Positions 34,105 to 44,700 of a stretch of DNA of 64,000 nt are shown here, piece after piece. Each line of letters starts with the position of its first letter. Position 1 is the first letter of the stretch. The DNA comes from Hymenopellis radicata. Its lineage: Eukaryota > Basidiomycota > Agaricomycetes > Agaricales > Physalacriaceae. Below the pieces are notes generated by a model. The model was not told where the DNA came from. It saw only the letters and a program-made list of their open reading frames with translations, and made no database searches. The position numbers and the translations under genes were made by a program. The stretch is taken from positions 682,001 to 746,000 of the forward strand of contig JADNRX010000001.1 in the NCBI GenBank assembly GCA_015501595.1, read 5' to 3'.

Positions 34105-35367
34105 ATGAGGTGAGCATCATATAACACTCGATTGCTGCGCTTTAAGCTTACGTTGCCCTCCCACAGATCCTCGATGCCTTCGTTGTTCAATACCCTCCGA
34201 CTATGTTTCTACAGTACGCGCCCTCGCTTAACCTTACTCTCTGCAGGCTAAAATTCCGACAGGCGCTACTCTTGTATTCACTACCATCTGTTTCGGAATG
34301 GCCCTCCGATTTATCACTGCCTTAGCCTCTTCTGACCTCAGTGAGTTTTCCGTGCACTCTGCAATACATCCTCTCATCCATCCCCTTGTCCAGCTCGTTT
34401 TGTTCCATTTGCAATTACTATCTGTTGTGCTACCTTTTTCATCATCGTCGCTCTGTACGTCCTTGCTGTCACGCCAACTCGTGCGCCATCATTCATATTC
34501 GCTGCAGACTCTTGTTCAGTTTCTGCCTTCGGGAGAGGAATCCGATCGACACGAGATGGGAGCTGGGCTGCCTAGGGCTTGCCGGTCTGTTATGGCTAGG
34601 TACGTAACCGTCTCTCGGTGCTGCGTATAGACTAAAACTTCTCGTTCTAGTCCTTGGCTTGTACTTGGCCACGTCTGAGTCTAAGGATGCGAGCGTCGAG
34701 TGCTATGCAAGTGATGCTACTGCCACTGTTCTCGACGACGAACTCGCTAGTTGTGCGTGACATCCCATATATCATCCAAACAGGTTCTTACGCGAAAATG
34801 CTAGTTCACACCGACCAGTTTCAAGCGATGTATCGCGTTCTCACGGCCTTTGCTCTACTTAATGCAATCCTGTGTAGCTGACTTTACTTCCCCTCGTCTT
34901 CTTCCTCTGACCTCTTCGCAGTGCTCGGATGCTTCTTTGCCTTATTGATGCTGGCCCTCAAGCGTCACCGCCACGGCGACTCTCACATGTGGTACGGACC
35001 AGTCACCTCGTGTGCTTGGTTCAACAACTACGGCATGAAGAGTCAGAGCAGGAAACAGGCTCCTGTCCTCCCCACCCGCGCACCCAGACAGGCCAAACAA
35101 CCTACCATGAAGGAAGTGCGGATAGAAGCTGATCTGACTCCTGTACCACCAAGGCGAGAGCGGTCGAAAAAACAGCGTGATTACGGAGAGGTGCCCCAAC
35201 GGCAGCATTCATCCAAATCGCAGGCTCAACCACAGAGAGATGCCTCCTATCGGGCGGCGAGAAACAACTCACGAACACGACACTTTTCTGGGTCGTCGCT
35301 CATAGGTTCGACGACGGACGAATATGACACTGGAATGATGGCGAATCCGAATAGAGCGCCCCGATGA
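34105..35367 (+). CDS. MARVEL-like four-helix membrane protein (first of three)
   Basis: Eight exons sum to 900 bases, 299 residues. Four hydrophobic helices appear after splicing: RLCFYSATLVFTTICFGMAL, RFVPFAITICCATFFIIVAL, LGCLGLAGLLWLVLGLYLAT and ALLNAILLLGCFFALLMLAL. The extracellular loop between helices 3 and 4 holds Cys, Asp and Glu (VECYASDATATVLDDELAS). The cytosolic tail is basic (KRHRHGDSHMWYGPVTSCAW, then EADLTPVPPRRERSKK). This spacing fits the MARVEL fold of membrane-apposition proteins; fungal members localise to plasma membrane or vesicles. The first exon is 5 bases (ATGAG), but translation could begin at ATG 34174. Introns: 34110-34166, 34214-34262, 34341-34393, 34455-34507, 34600-34650, 34753-34804, 34874-34921. 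Confidence 0.78.
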
Positions 35368-35654
35368 GCTCATTAATGTAAGGTTTTATGTACATACGAT
35401 ATCTACAATAGGATGTATCTGCCACGAATAGATTCTGAATGGCGCCACGCATAGTCCACGCGTTGATTGTGGCGATGTGCCAAAACCCGAGTAAGCCGGC
35501 GGCCTTGAGCCGCGTTACGTTCGCATCACGTGTTTGATCCAAGTTTGATCAACAAGAAATTCGCGCGATTCATTTTGGGGTCCTTCTAGAGCTTCCGTCC
35601 TGCTTCCATCTCAGCGAAACCACTCATCCTACAGCCTTTGATCTTGACTCGAAA
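35368..35654. promoter_or_regulatory. intergenic with TCACGTG box
   Basis: 287 bases between the first and second MARVEL-like genes. TCACGTG at 35526-35532 lies about 125 bases before the next ATG. Confidence 0.4.
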
Positions 35655-36751
35655 ATGACTGTACGCTTTGTCAATTGGCGCCTTGGGTTCTATGGTGCGC
35701 GACTACTTCCTTCTACTTGTTATGACTTACTAAAAGTAGTCTATTAGTCGTAGTGTTTCTCCTCACCGGTATCGTCTAGTGTGATCTGTCTCGGATAGAA
35801 CTATAGTAATCCACTGCAGCGACCATTCTTGGATTCTCTGGACATCTTGCCAATCTATTCCTACCGAATCTGCACAGTATGCGCCGCTCTTCCGATACAG
35901 CGCCTGTAATCTGATGGATCTTCTAGAGGACTTCACCACATTTGCTCTGATAATACCATCTCTGACAATATTTGTGCTAATGTTAACGTGCGTGTCGCTC
36001 TTGATGTGCTCACCTTACGTGACGAAACTGTATTAGCATACAATGGTCCCAACCCCGGATCGAAGTTGTGGTGCTATTTATCCTTTCTGCTTTATGGTTA
36101 GGTGTGTAGTCTATGCTCGCCGCTCTATAGTCTCTTAACGCCATCCACAGCAATGGGGGCATGGTCAAAGTAAGGCCAATTTACACTCCCATTTACCAAC
36201 TCATGCGTTCTTCAGTGATATCATAGGTCACATACAGTGTGATGGACTTGCCGGGCAGAGGACCGCGACGAAGACCGGTGATAGTAGGCGATAACCCCAA
36301 TTTACACATTCAGTTAGTTGATTAAGTGATAGTGAGCGCTCAAGAGTACTGCTATGAAATGAAAGTCACCGAAGCTATCTCATGGGCCAACTTCATCCTG
36401 TTCCTTCTCGCGTTTTGGATTACCCTGTCATTGACATCCCAGGCTCAAAGCTTTGGACGCTGGGATATCTGGAGGGAGCCTATCCAAGGTATGTCGCGTC
36501 CGTAATTGTTTTCGAGTTATTCAACGCGGGGCGTAGAGCTCGGATGGTTCAACGAATATCCCGGGTTCTACAACTCAACGCCTGGCATGATGCCCATGCA
36601 ATATATGCCCACAGCAGGCGGATTTGTGCCATACGGTCAAACGCCAGGAATGCAACAACCTCTACCGCAAGGCCACACTCTTATTGTTCAACCTCACCAC
36701 GGCCAGGCGCCGACTATAACGCAGGTTCCATATGGAACTGCTGGTGTATGA
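35655..36751 (+). CDS. MARVEL-like four-helix membrane protein (second of three)
   Basis: Nine exons sum to 702 bases, 233 residues. Helices: RLGFYVVVFLLTATILGFSG, FALIIPSLTIFVLMLTI, IEVVVLFILSALWLAMGAW and AISWANFILFLLAFWITLSL. The loop before helix 4 carries two Cys (IQCDGLAGQ and SAQEYCYEM). The carboxy tail is Pro/Gly/Gln/Met rich and repetitive. Exons 2 and 6 are only 21 (35748-35768) and 19 bases (36151-36169). Introns: 35695-35747, 35769-35819, 35877-35926, 35988-36036, 36102-36150, 36170-36215, 36278-36326, 36489-36536. It is assigned to the MARVEL type by helix number and spacing, not by a diagnostic motif. It lies in tandem with its two neighbours on the same strand. Confidence 0.78.
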
Positions 36752-36907
36752 ATTTGAAGTTGCACGCACATAACACGTTGTATACGCTCTAATGCCCGCA
36801 TTACGTCGTCAATGAAATTTGCCTCATGTTCGACACGCTTTAGCCTTGCTTTGTCCAACTGAAAACCCATAACTGCACCGCCCATCTTGTTTCCCTCTGA
36901 CCCCATT

Positions 36908-37510
36908 ATGCCTCTATTCCAGCAAAACCCGATACGCTCGACCGGCGCATGTGAGGCGTTCCGTTATCACTGGGAGTTCTGAAGCCGATCGTATTACAGT
37001 ACTTCTAGCAATGGGTGCGGGGTGGATGGCGACGCGTTATCTGGGATCCTTGCGTGTGTATCATCCACTGTTCATTATGCACAATAGTATTGACACCTCC
37101 AGATGCACTTCACTTGACCCAGACGTCCGTTGCGATCCTTGCAATTCTGTCTATGATGTATATGTGGGTCGGCGCATTCGTCTGACGCGATGAACCTAAT
37201 GACGGTCTAGTGTCACGATCCACCACCGAAGGGAAGGCCATGTCATGACCCAGACACAAGAGGAGATGATACTGATAGGCGGGTTTGGTCTATTTTGGAT
37301 TGGTGAGTGACCATACCCATCATGAAATGTTTCGTGACCGTCATTTCAGCGGTCCTTTTGGCGTGGAGGGCGTACACCCAGGGATCAACGCACGGAGATT
37401 TCGACGGTACTGTATCAAGGGGACAAGACAGTTACACCGGGAGTGTCCTGCCTTACCCATGTAGAGCTGACGACATGTATTGCATCGTTGAAGAGTGGTC
37501 CTTCTTCTAA
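36908..37510 (+). CDS. probable MARVEL-like membrane protein (third of three, short)
   Basis: Five exons sum to 411 bases, 136 residues. Splicing joins hydrophobic stretches ALLLAMGAGWMATRYLGSL, SVAILAILSMMYIVTIHH and EEMILIGGFGLFWIAVLLAW. A short tail follows, with GDFDG and a Cys pair (YPCRADDMYC). There are three rather than four clear helices, so either the start lies further upstream or the gene has decayed. Introns: 36951-36999, 37054-37102, 37164-37210, 37303-37349. The model rests on reading frame and hydrophobicity only. No family motif is certain. Confidence 0.5.
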
Positions 37511-37736
37511 AGCGTATTTAGTTCAGCAGATCTGAGCGTTCATTCGCACGATAACCAATGAAGAAAGAATATGACGAACGGCAGAATGAGCGCAGCCTCA
37601 AAACGAATTATGGGTGTATTGGAATAAAATAATATTGGTACAACGCGACGAATCCAGATAACGTCCATATCCAACCAAACCACACAAGATATCATACAGA
37701 ATTATTAAATGGAGACCGTTAATTAAATAGACAGTT

Positions 37737-38578
37737 TCAATCGACATCGCTTATGCTCCCGATATCGCTCATCTCCTCGTCCTCGTCCTCGTCATCCTTG
37801 CCATCTGTCGCAGCGTCCGCGGCTTCCTTTGTTGCGAAACGTTGCACGTATTCTAATTCGGTCAGCGGGATGCCTGGGTATATGTTAGCCTGCTTACCCT
37901 TGACCTTTGCCTCATATTCCTTCGGATGACGCATCATGAGCGCGGCTGCTTCCCCGTTGAGAGGGTCGTTTGGATTTGGGTATCGCAAGAGTTGAGGAAG
38001 GAAGACTTCGAATATGTTGATCATGTCTGTTGATGGTTTAGTAGTGGAGGCGTTGTGTTGGGCGATAACGCACCAAACATAGGCGACCAAGTCTGATTAA
38101 TGACATCCAGGCAGACGGAACCACTTCTATGCAAGCCATGAGATCCGGAGCAACGGCGGCTGTCGGGAGGCGACGTACAGCTCGTCTATATTCGGATGGA
38201 AGATCTTGTTCATAAAGCCTATACTGGGTGATTTGTAGGGGTACTGGTCCGGCAGCTCGACGTGGATCTTCCATACGCCACCAGCGAAGGGGGCTATAGC
38301 CGTGTCAACGGGGCGAGGGCGTCGTAAGGCTCAGAGACTCACTTTCGGCGGGGCCAAAGAAACGCACATAGAACTCTTGCATGCTGTCGTTGATGAGAGA
38401 GACCTCATAGTCGGACATAAGCCTATGGCGGGAACGGTTAGTCGATGGAGTCATCGCCAGGCAGCATACCCACATCTTCATCACATCCGTTTCGATGCGG
38501 CGCTTGCTGGGCGATGCGTAGAAACGAAAGGTATTTATCAGCACTAATATCGCCCAAGGTAGCAGAAAGACTCATCAT
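37737..38578 (-). CDS. UBC8: ubiquitin-conjugating enzyme E2 (Ubc8 / UBE2H type)
   Basis: Transfers ubiquitin from E1 to targets; the yeast orthologue marks gluconeogenic enzymes for degradation with the GID/CTLH ligase. The UBC fold is complete: [63 protein letters not shown], the active-site Cys in [15 protein letters not shown] and [20 protein letters not shown]. The carboxy tail is acidic, as in this subfamily. Introns: 38423-38473, 38294-38342, 38127-38178, 38027-38073. The first codons are unresolved. The frame of SPSKRR is open to about 38541 without ATG. The nearest upstream ATGs (38573-38578) would need a 28-base intron or a one-base correction. Confidence 0.9.
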
Positions 38579-38718
38579 ATCGGACAGCAAGGAAACGATG
38601 TTCTAAGTGCAAGCAGTGACAGTCGTGGTAGTGGGGGAAGCCGTGACCGATTGATCGACAACTGTTTTCCTGTTATGGATTCAATTCCGTGCGTGTACAA
38701 ATTATTTCACAACTGCTA

Positions 38719-39484
38719 CTAGCTGGGTGTATTACGGTTCGACGACTCAACAATCGGGGGTATAGGTAGGACCAGCTCATCAACTTTCTTTTGTATGTCA
38801 GACGCAAGCTGGAAAAAGTCAAGTTCACACAAGTCCTTCGCTTCAAATAGAGAGTACCAACCAGAGAAACTTGGTCAATGTGAGCCTTGATGTTATCCAT
38901 CGTTGTTTGCTTTGCTTTACTCTCCTTCAAGAGGTCTTTCTTTACCAGAAGAATCTCCTTCTTCTGTTGATCCAGTCTTTTCAAAGTCAGAACGCGGTAC
39001 GGGAGACTTGTAAATACTTCATACCTTGTTCTTTCAGCCAGCTCAAAGCTTAGGCGGTTGAGCATAAGCTGGTGCTCGTCGGCCAGCGCCTCGGGTGATC
39101 TGGCCTGCTCTGGAGCCAGTTCTATGAAATCCTCAAGACTGTATAGAGGGACATCCTGATACATTGATCTACGTGAGGGTTGAATTACGGGCATTGAAGA
39201 GAGCAGGTATGTCCGCACGCGAATTGGCGACACTTCTGGATTTCACGCTCCAAGTGCTGTTTTTCATACAGTAAATTCTGGAGTCCTAGATGGGACTGGT
39301 CCATTTCTTGGCGTGCGGCCGTGGTTGTTTCCCGAGTGAGGCGTGTAGCATGGTTGGAGGCGCGGTTGACTGCCTTGAGGCGCGATATGAGAGCAGCAGC
39401 GAGAATGTGGTTGGACTGCGGGTCGTGGACATCGTCGGTAGTGACGAGCGCGACAAGTTTGTCAATAATGAGGTCGGCATCCAT
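38719..39484 (-). CDS. THO complex subunit 5 (THOC5-like)
   Basis: THOC5 is part of the THO/TREX complex that couples transcription to mRNA export in the nucleus. Four exons sum to 615 bases, 204 residues. The protein is a long coiled coil: SRLKAVNRASNHATRLTRET, LQNLLYEKQHLEREIQKCRQ, the conserved block YQDVPLYSLEDFIELAPEQ, HQLMLNRLSFELAERTRLDQ and KDLLKESKAKQTTMDNIKAH, then IQKKVDELVLPIP. This equals the conserved amino-terminal half of animal THOC5; fungal orthologues are similarly short. Introns: 39169-39218, 38977-39024, 38809-38861. It diverges from G6PD with 150 bases between the two ATGs. Confidence 0.85.
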
Positions 39485-39634
39485 CGTGAGATTCAGAAGA
39501 GGTTAAGGCCATATTGGTAATATCAACCTTGGTCATACAGTGAGTACCGGCCCGGGCACGATCGCGCGGATATGTAAGGTCGCGGCTTACAATTCCACTC
39601 CGTGTTGACTTCAGACTTACACTCAACGACCACC
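39485..39634. promoter_or_regulatory. bidirectional promoter, THOC5 / G6PD
   Basis: 150 bases between divergent starts. It must hold the promoters of both genes, or the transcripts overlap. Confidence 0.45.
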
Positions 39635-41485
39635 ATGACCCGCGAACGTTCAATGTCTGGCACCATCCCGTCCATGGAGACGTCCCACGATGAGCTCAAA
39701 GACAATACTATCATCATCGGTTAGCAACGACCGTTATCTCACCCATCGACCCAGCTGACACCCACCCAGTCCTCGGTGCCTCTGGCGATCTGGCCAAGAA
39801 AAAGGCATTCCTCGCCATCTACCAGTCTGTACCATGCTTATGAGCTTCTCTAGACGTTCCCCGCTCTCTTTGGTCTCTACAGACAGAACTTCCTTCCCAG
39901 AGATGTCAAAATTGTCGGCTATGCGCGGACCAAGATGGATGAGCCCGAGTTCCACAAACGGGCTACCTCTTACATCAAGAACCCCGACGATGATCCTGAG
40001 ATCGCGGCCAAAATTCAAGAATTCAAGAACATCTCCACGTATATTGCCGGCAGTTACGACGATGGTGACGCTTTTGATGAGCTCAACAACCACTTGGAAG
40101 AGATCGAATCCAAGTACCAGTCCAAGGAGTGCAATCGTCTCTTCTACCTTGCTCTTCCTCCCAGTGTCTTCATTCCCGTCGCCAAGAATCTCAAGGAACA
40201 TTGCTACGTCGCCCGCGGTGGCATAAACCGTGTTATTATCGAGAAGCCTTTCGGCAAGGACTTGGATTCTGCGCGCGAGCTTCTTGGCTCGGTCAAGCAA
40301 TACTGGACAGAGGCCGAGACGTTCCGTATCGATCATTACCTCGGGAAGGAGATGGTAAAAAACATCCTTGTCCTGCGGTTCGCCAACGTCGCCATGAATG
40401 CGGCATGGGATAAGAATTCCATCAGTAACGTTCAAATCACGTTCAAGGAGCCCTTTGGTACGGAAGGACGCGGTGGTTACTTTGATGAATTTGGCATGAT
40501 TCGTGATGTTTTGCAGAACCGTCAGTACCCCCCACCTGATGACACAGTTCATTGACTGATGGATGCGCAGATCTTCTGCAGGTGTTGAGTATCATCGCTA
40601 TGGAACGTCCTGTTTCGTTTTCGGCCGAAGACATTCGCGATGAGAAGGCAAGTCGGAACAAAGTTTGAAATTACACGCTCTCACATCGCTTTCGCCGATA
40701 GGTCAAGGTGCTTCGCGCGATTCCGCCAATCGAGCGCTCCGATACGCTCCTGGGACAATATGTTGCCGCCAATGGCAAGCCCGGCTACCTTGATGACGAC
40801 ACTGTCCCTCACAACTCTGTGTGTCCCACGTTCGCTGCTACAACCCTCTGGATCCACAATCCACGATGGGAGGGGGTTCCATTCATACTTAAAGCTGGTA
40901 AAGCTTTGAACGAGGCCAAGGTGGAGATCCGAATCCAGTTCAAGGACGTAACCCAGGGTATCTTCAAGGATATCGCTCGCAATGAGCTGGTTATTCGAAT
41001 TCAGCCCAGCGAAGCCGTCTATCTGAAGCTGAATGCTAAGACACCCGGCTTGTACACTCGTGCGATGCCAACAGAAATGGATTTGACCTACAAGAGACGG
41101 TTCACGGAAGCTAAAATTCCTGAGGCGTATGAAGCCCTAATCTTGGACGCGCTGAAGGGTGATCATTCCAACTTTGTGCGCCACGACGAACTTGATGTCG
41201 CATGGAAGGTGAGCGATGCAAGATCATGCATGATACCTGGGCTAATACTGTTTTAGATCTTCACCCCCATCTTGCACTGGATAGATGGGAAAGATGGGCA
41301 GCGGCCACGGCCTGTGAACTACCCCTACGGTTCTCGTGGACCGAAAGAACTCGAGGCGTTTGTGGGCAAGTACGGGTTCAAACGTAATTCGGAAGGATAG
41401 TAAGTAACTCTTGCTCTTCGTCGCATGGAGAACTCTAATAAATGGAAATAGTGTTTGGCCTGTTGCAAGTCTGGCTTCGCTGTAG
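39635..41485 (+). CDS. ZWF1: glucose-6-phosphate 1-dehydrogenase
   Basis: First enzyme of the oxidative pentose phosphate pathway, making NADPH in the cytosol. Seven exons sum to 1,548 bases, 515 residues, the normal length. Seen: the NADP-binding GASGDLAKKK, TFPALFGLYRQNFLP, IIEKPFGKDL, the catalytic signature FRIDHYLGKEMVKNILVLRF, RWEGVPFILKAGKALNEAKV, IQPSEAVYLK and the end VWPVASLASL. Two of six introns are GC-AG: 39805-39853 (GCATTC) and 40648-40701 (GCAAGT). The protein motifs on both sides leave no other in-frame junction. The remaining introns are 39720-39769, 40520-40569, 41209-41256 and 41400-41451. Confidence 0.96.
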
Positions 41486-41765
41486 ATCTCATGCCAAAAA
41501 AAAGAAGGAAATAGTTGTATTTGTATAGTAGGAATAGAGGCGACAATATTGATTTATGAAGCAGTAAATGGAATGAATGGACAAGACAGTCCCCCTTGTT
41601 GGATAGAAGACAATGTCGCGAAAACTACAAGATAGAGTGAATCATGATCAAGAGGGAGTCGGACAACAATCCAAAATAAGGCTTGGCGCCTGATTCGGTC
41701 CACCACTGACAATCTGCCTGCAAACCGACACCACTCTTTTCACGACTTGATGACCTAGATACGGC

Positions 41766-44700
41766 ATGGAGCGCTCCGACTCCATCTCTTCCCAGTCCAC
41801 GGGGCCGTTGCGGCCACCGTCGGCGTCGGGCCCGTTCGCCTACCAAACCCGCCTCCTCGAGCGAACATCGTCCAAGCGGAGCACCCACAATAGCTCTCTT
41901 TCTCGCACTAACTCACAGTCGGGCACTAACATACTTACAAATCCGACTGGATCCTCGACGCCGGCCAGCACTCGTCGTTGGGTTCCATCTCATCGCGTTG
42001 CCAACAGCTTAGATAGCGTCAGAGGAAAATGGGAGGAACGTTCTCGAGAGGCAGCGGCGGACGACAGTAGAGCTCTTGCATCGTCTCCGACGAAAGCATC
42101 ACCGCTTGTGTCAACCTCGTCCGGCGAATCACAGCATTCGGGAGATGGGCGCTTGTCGCAATATCGACCATCCACTCCGCCATCCCAGTCGTATCCACTG
42201 CCCGACGCGCAGAGAACGCCAACTTATCTCAAGCGCCATACCATGCCGGCTCCCATCATCGCCTCACCGCTCTCTCCAAATAGCACTGGAGTGTCTGTTG
42301 AAGCAGATTCGCCCTCTTCGCCTTCATCTACCAGAATTCATTTACCCACTTCAATTCATTCGGCTTCCGCTAATTCCAGGGCAGTAGACCGTTATCTTTC
42401 TTCTGCTGCGCAGACATCCTCTTTCACTCCTCCTCGACGCACCAATACTACTTTGGAGTCGACAGCAATCACTAGGAGCAGGGCAACCTCGTTCGACTCT
42501 GAAACGACTACATCCACATACACTTCGCCATTTACCAGAGATACCCCATCATCTGTCAATTCTTCACCCTCGCCGTTGAAACGGAGACCGTTGTCGTATT
42601 ATGGTAGTTCTGTATCATCCACCGATCAACCCAGATCGTCTTCACCTACTCGAATTAATGCGTTCCAAGCGTTGGAACGCACTAAATCATTGGAGCGCAC
42701 CAATTCCCTGGAACGTAGTTCACTCGAGCGTACCAGGTCTCTTCATACATCCTTACCACCCACCCCTACAACACCTACGACACCTGCTTCAGTCATGTCT
42801 CCGCCGACTTATCGCAGTTCCTACATGGCCAAGAAGAATTACGGTGAAAACCTGCTTTCTGGGCGGAAAGTCGGTGGACATCTGCCTCGTATAGCGAGCG
42901 GTGACGGCGACGATCATTGGGAAGAAGAGGATGAGCTTCCTCAGCCTCCATTGGAAGAGATCAGCAACCGTACGCGCCTGGAACGACGCGAAAGCGTCAA
43001 GATGACTGTTGTACACGATGTCAAGGGGCAGGAATCTGATGCTGGTGTTGGTGAGGGAGACGCTGTTGCTGGAGTGCCCGGCAGGCTGCGCCTACAACGC
43101 AATCGAATTCCTCAATCACCTACTCCCATACCGTCGTCGAAACTCATTAGAGGAAGTCTTTGGGCCGACGTTCAGCGGCATCACATACAAGTCTATGAGT
43201 ATCTGTGTCACGTCGGCGAAGCCAAAGAATGGATTGAGGGATGTCTCAATCTGGAACTCGACGTTGACGTTCTAAAGTTGGATGATGGTCTTCGGAATGG
43301 GGTGGTCTTGGCGAAGCTAGTGAAGAAGTTCACTGGGGATGCAATTGCTAAACGCATCTACGAGGTGCGTCTCTTGTTCTATTTTCATGAAAGAAAGTGC
43401 TTATTCTTTGGTGTAGGCGCCGAAACTGTCTTTTCTGCACTCGGATAACATTAATTACTTTTTTGTTTTTGTTCGCGCTGAAGGACTCCCCGAGGTTCGT
43501 GGTAAGGTTTGGCCGTACCTGTTACATCGCTGATTCTTTCTAGGGTTTCATTTTCGAGCTAACCGATCTGTATGAGAAGAAGAACTTTCCAAAGGTCATC
43601 TACTGCATACACGCCCTCAGGTAGGTCGAGTTCTGTTGGATATGCTCCGCGTCTAAGGATGTGTAGTCATCTTCTAGTTCGTCGGCGTCGTAACGAAGTT
43701 CAACCCATTCGGAACCTCTTGGGACACTACAAGTTCACTGACGACCAGCTACGTCTGACTCAGAAAGGACTGAAGGATGCGGGTGTTTCCATGCCGAACT
43801 TTGGCAATGTTGGACGTGAACTTGCCAAAGAGATCAACGAGGAGCCGGAAATCGAGGTGGAGACTGAAGACGAACGTATGTCATTTTCTTTTGTTCAAGG
43901 AATTGATTTTCTCATTGCTGTTTCCAGGCCGTGATCGGGAACTTATTGAAAATGAAGGGTCGATCATCTCACTGCAATCGCAATGTCGAGGATTTTTGGC
44001 TCGTCGCGCTGACGCAGACTTTAGAGATCGCATGCGTCTCATCCATCACTACGTGACGAAAGTTCAGGCTCATTGTCGAGGTAGTCTGACGAGACGAAAC
44101 ATCGCAGCGGAGAGAGAACAGCAACGGGATCTCACTCCTTGGAGTGTTTCTTTGCAAGCATTGGGTCGAGGTGTCTTACTGCGGAAGCGATGGCAAACAT
44201 ACCTTCATGAGATTGATCGCTCAACTGACTATGTTGTCAAGCTGCAAGCACAGATACGTGGAGTACTTCAAAGGCGTCGATGGGCTCGCATCAAGGCGGC
44301 ACTACGTAGCAGTCGATCCACCTTCGTCAAATTGCAATCCGCTGCCCGCGTTCGCCTCGTCAAGCAGAATGTTTCGCAGCTATCGAAATCCTTTTCTTCA
44401 CAAGTGGTCCAAACATCGGTGGCTGGTCTCCAAGCCCATGCTCGTGGGGCTTTGCTACGACGAAAGGCCGACGCTCACTTGGATGCCCTTTACAGTCACC
44501 GTGATACCTTTACTGCTCTCCAATCCCAATGTCGTGGTATCTTGACACGCCGGAGGATGCGCAAACAAATGGCGAAGCTGGAGGATGTTTCTCAAACGGT
44601 CATAAGGATTCAAACGGCATGCCGGACGTATCTCGCTCGTAAACGACTTCTCGCTCTCATCCGGGGCTTGAGGAAATCTACACCTTCTGTGATTACGTTC

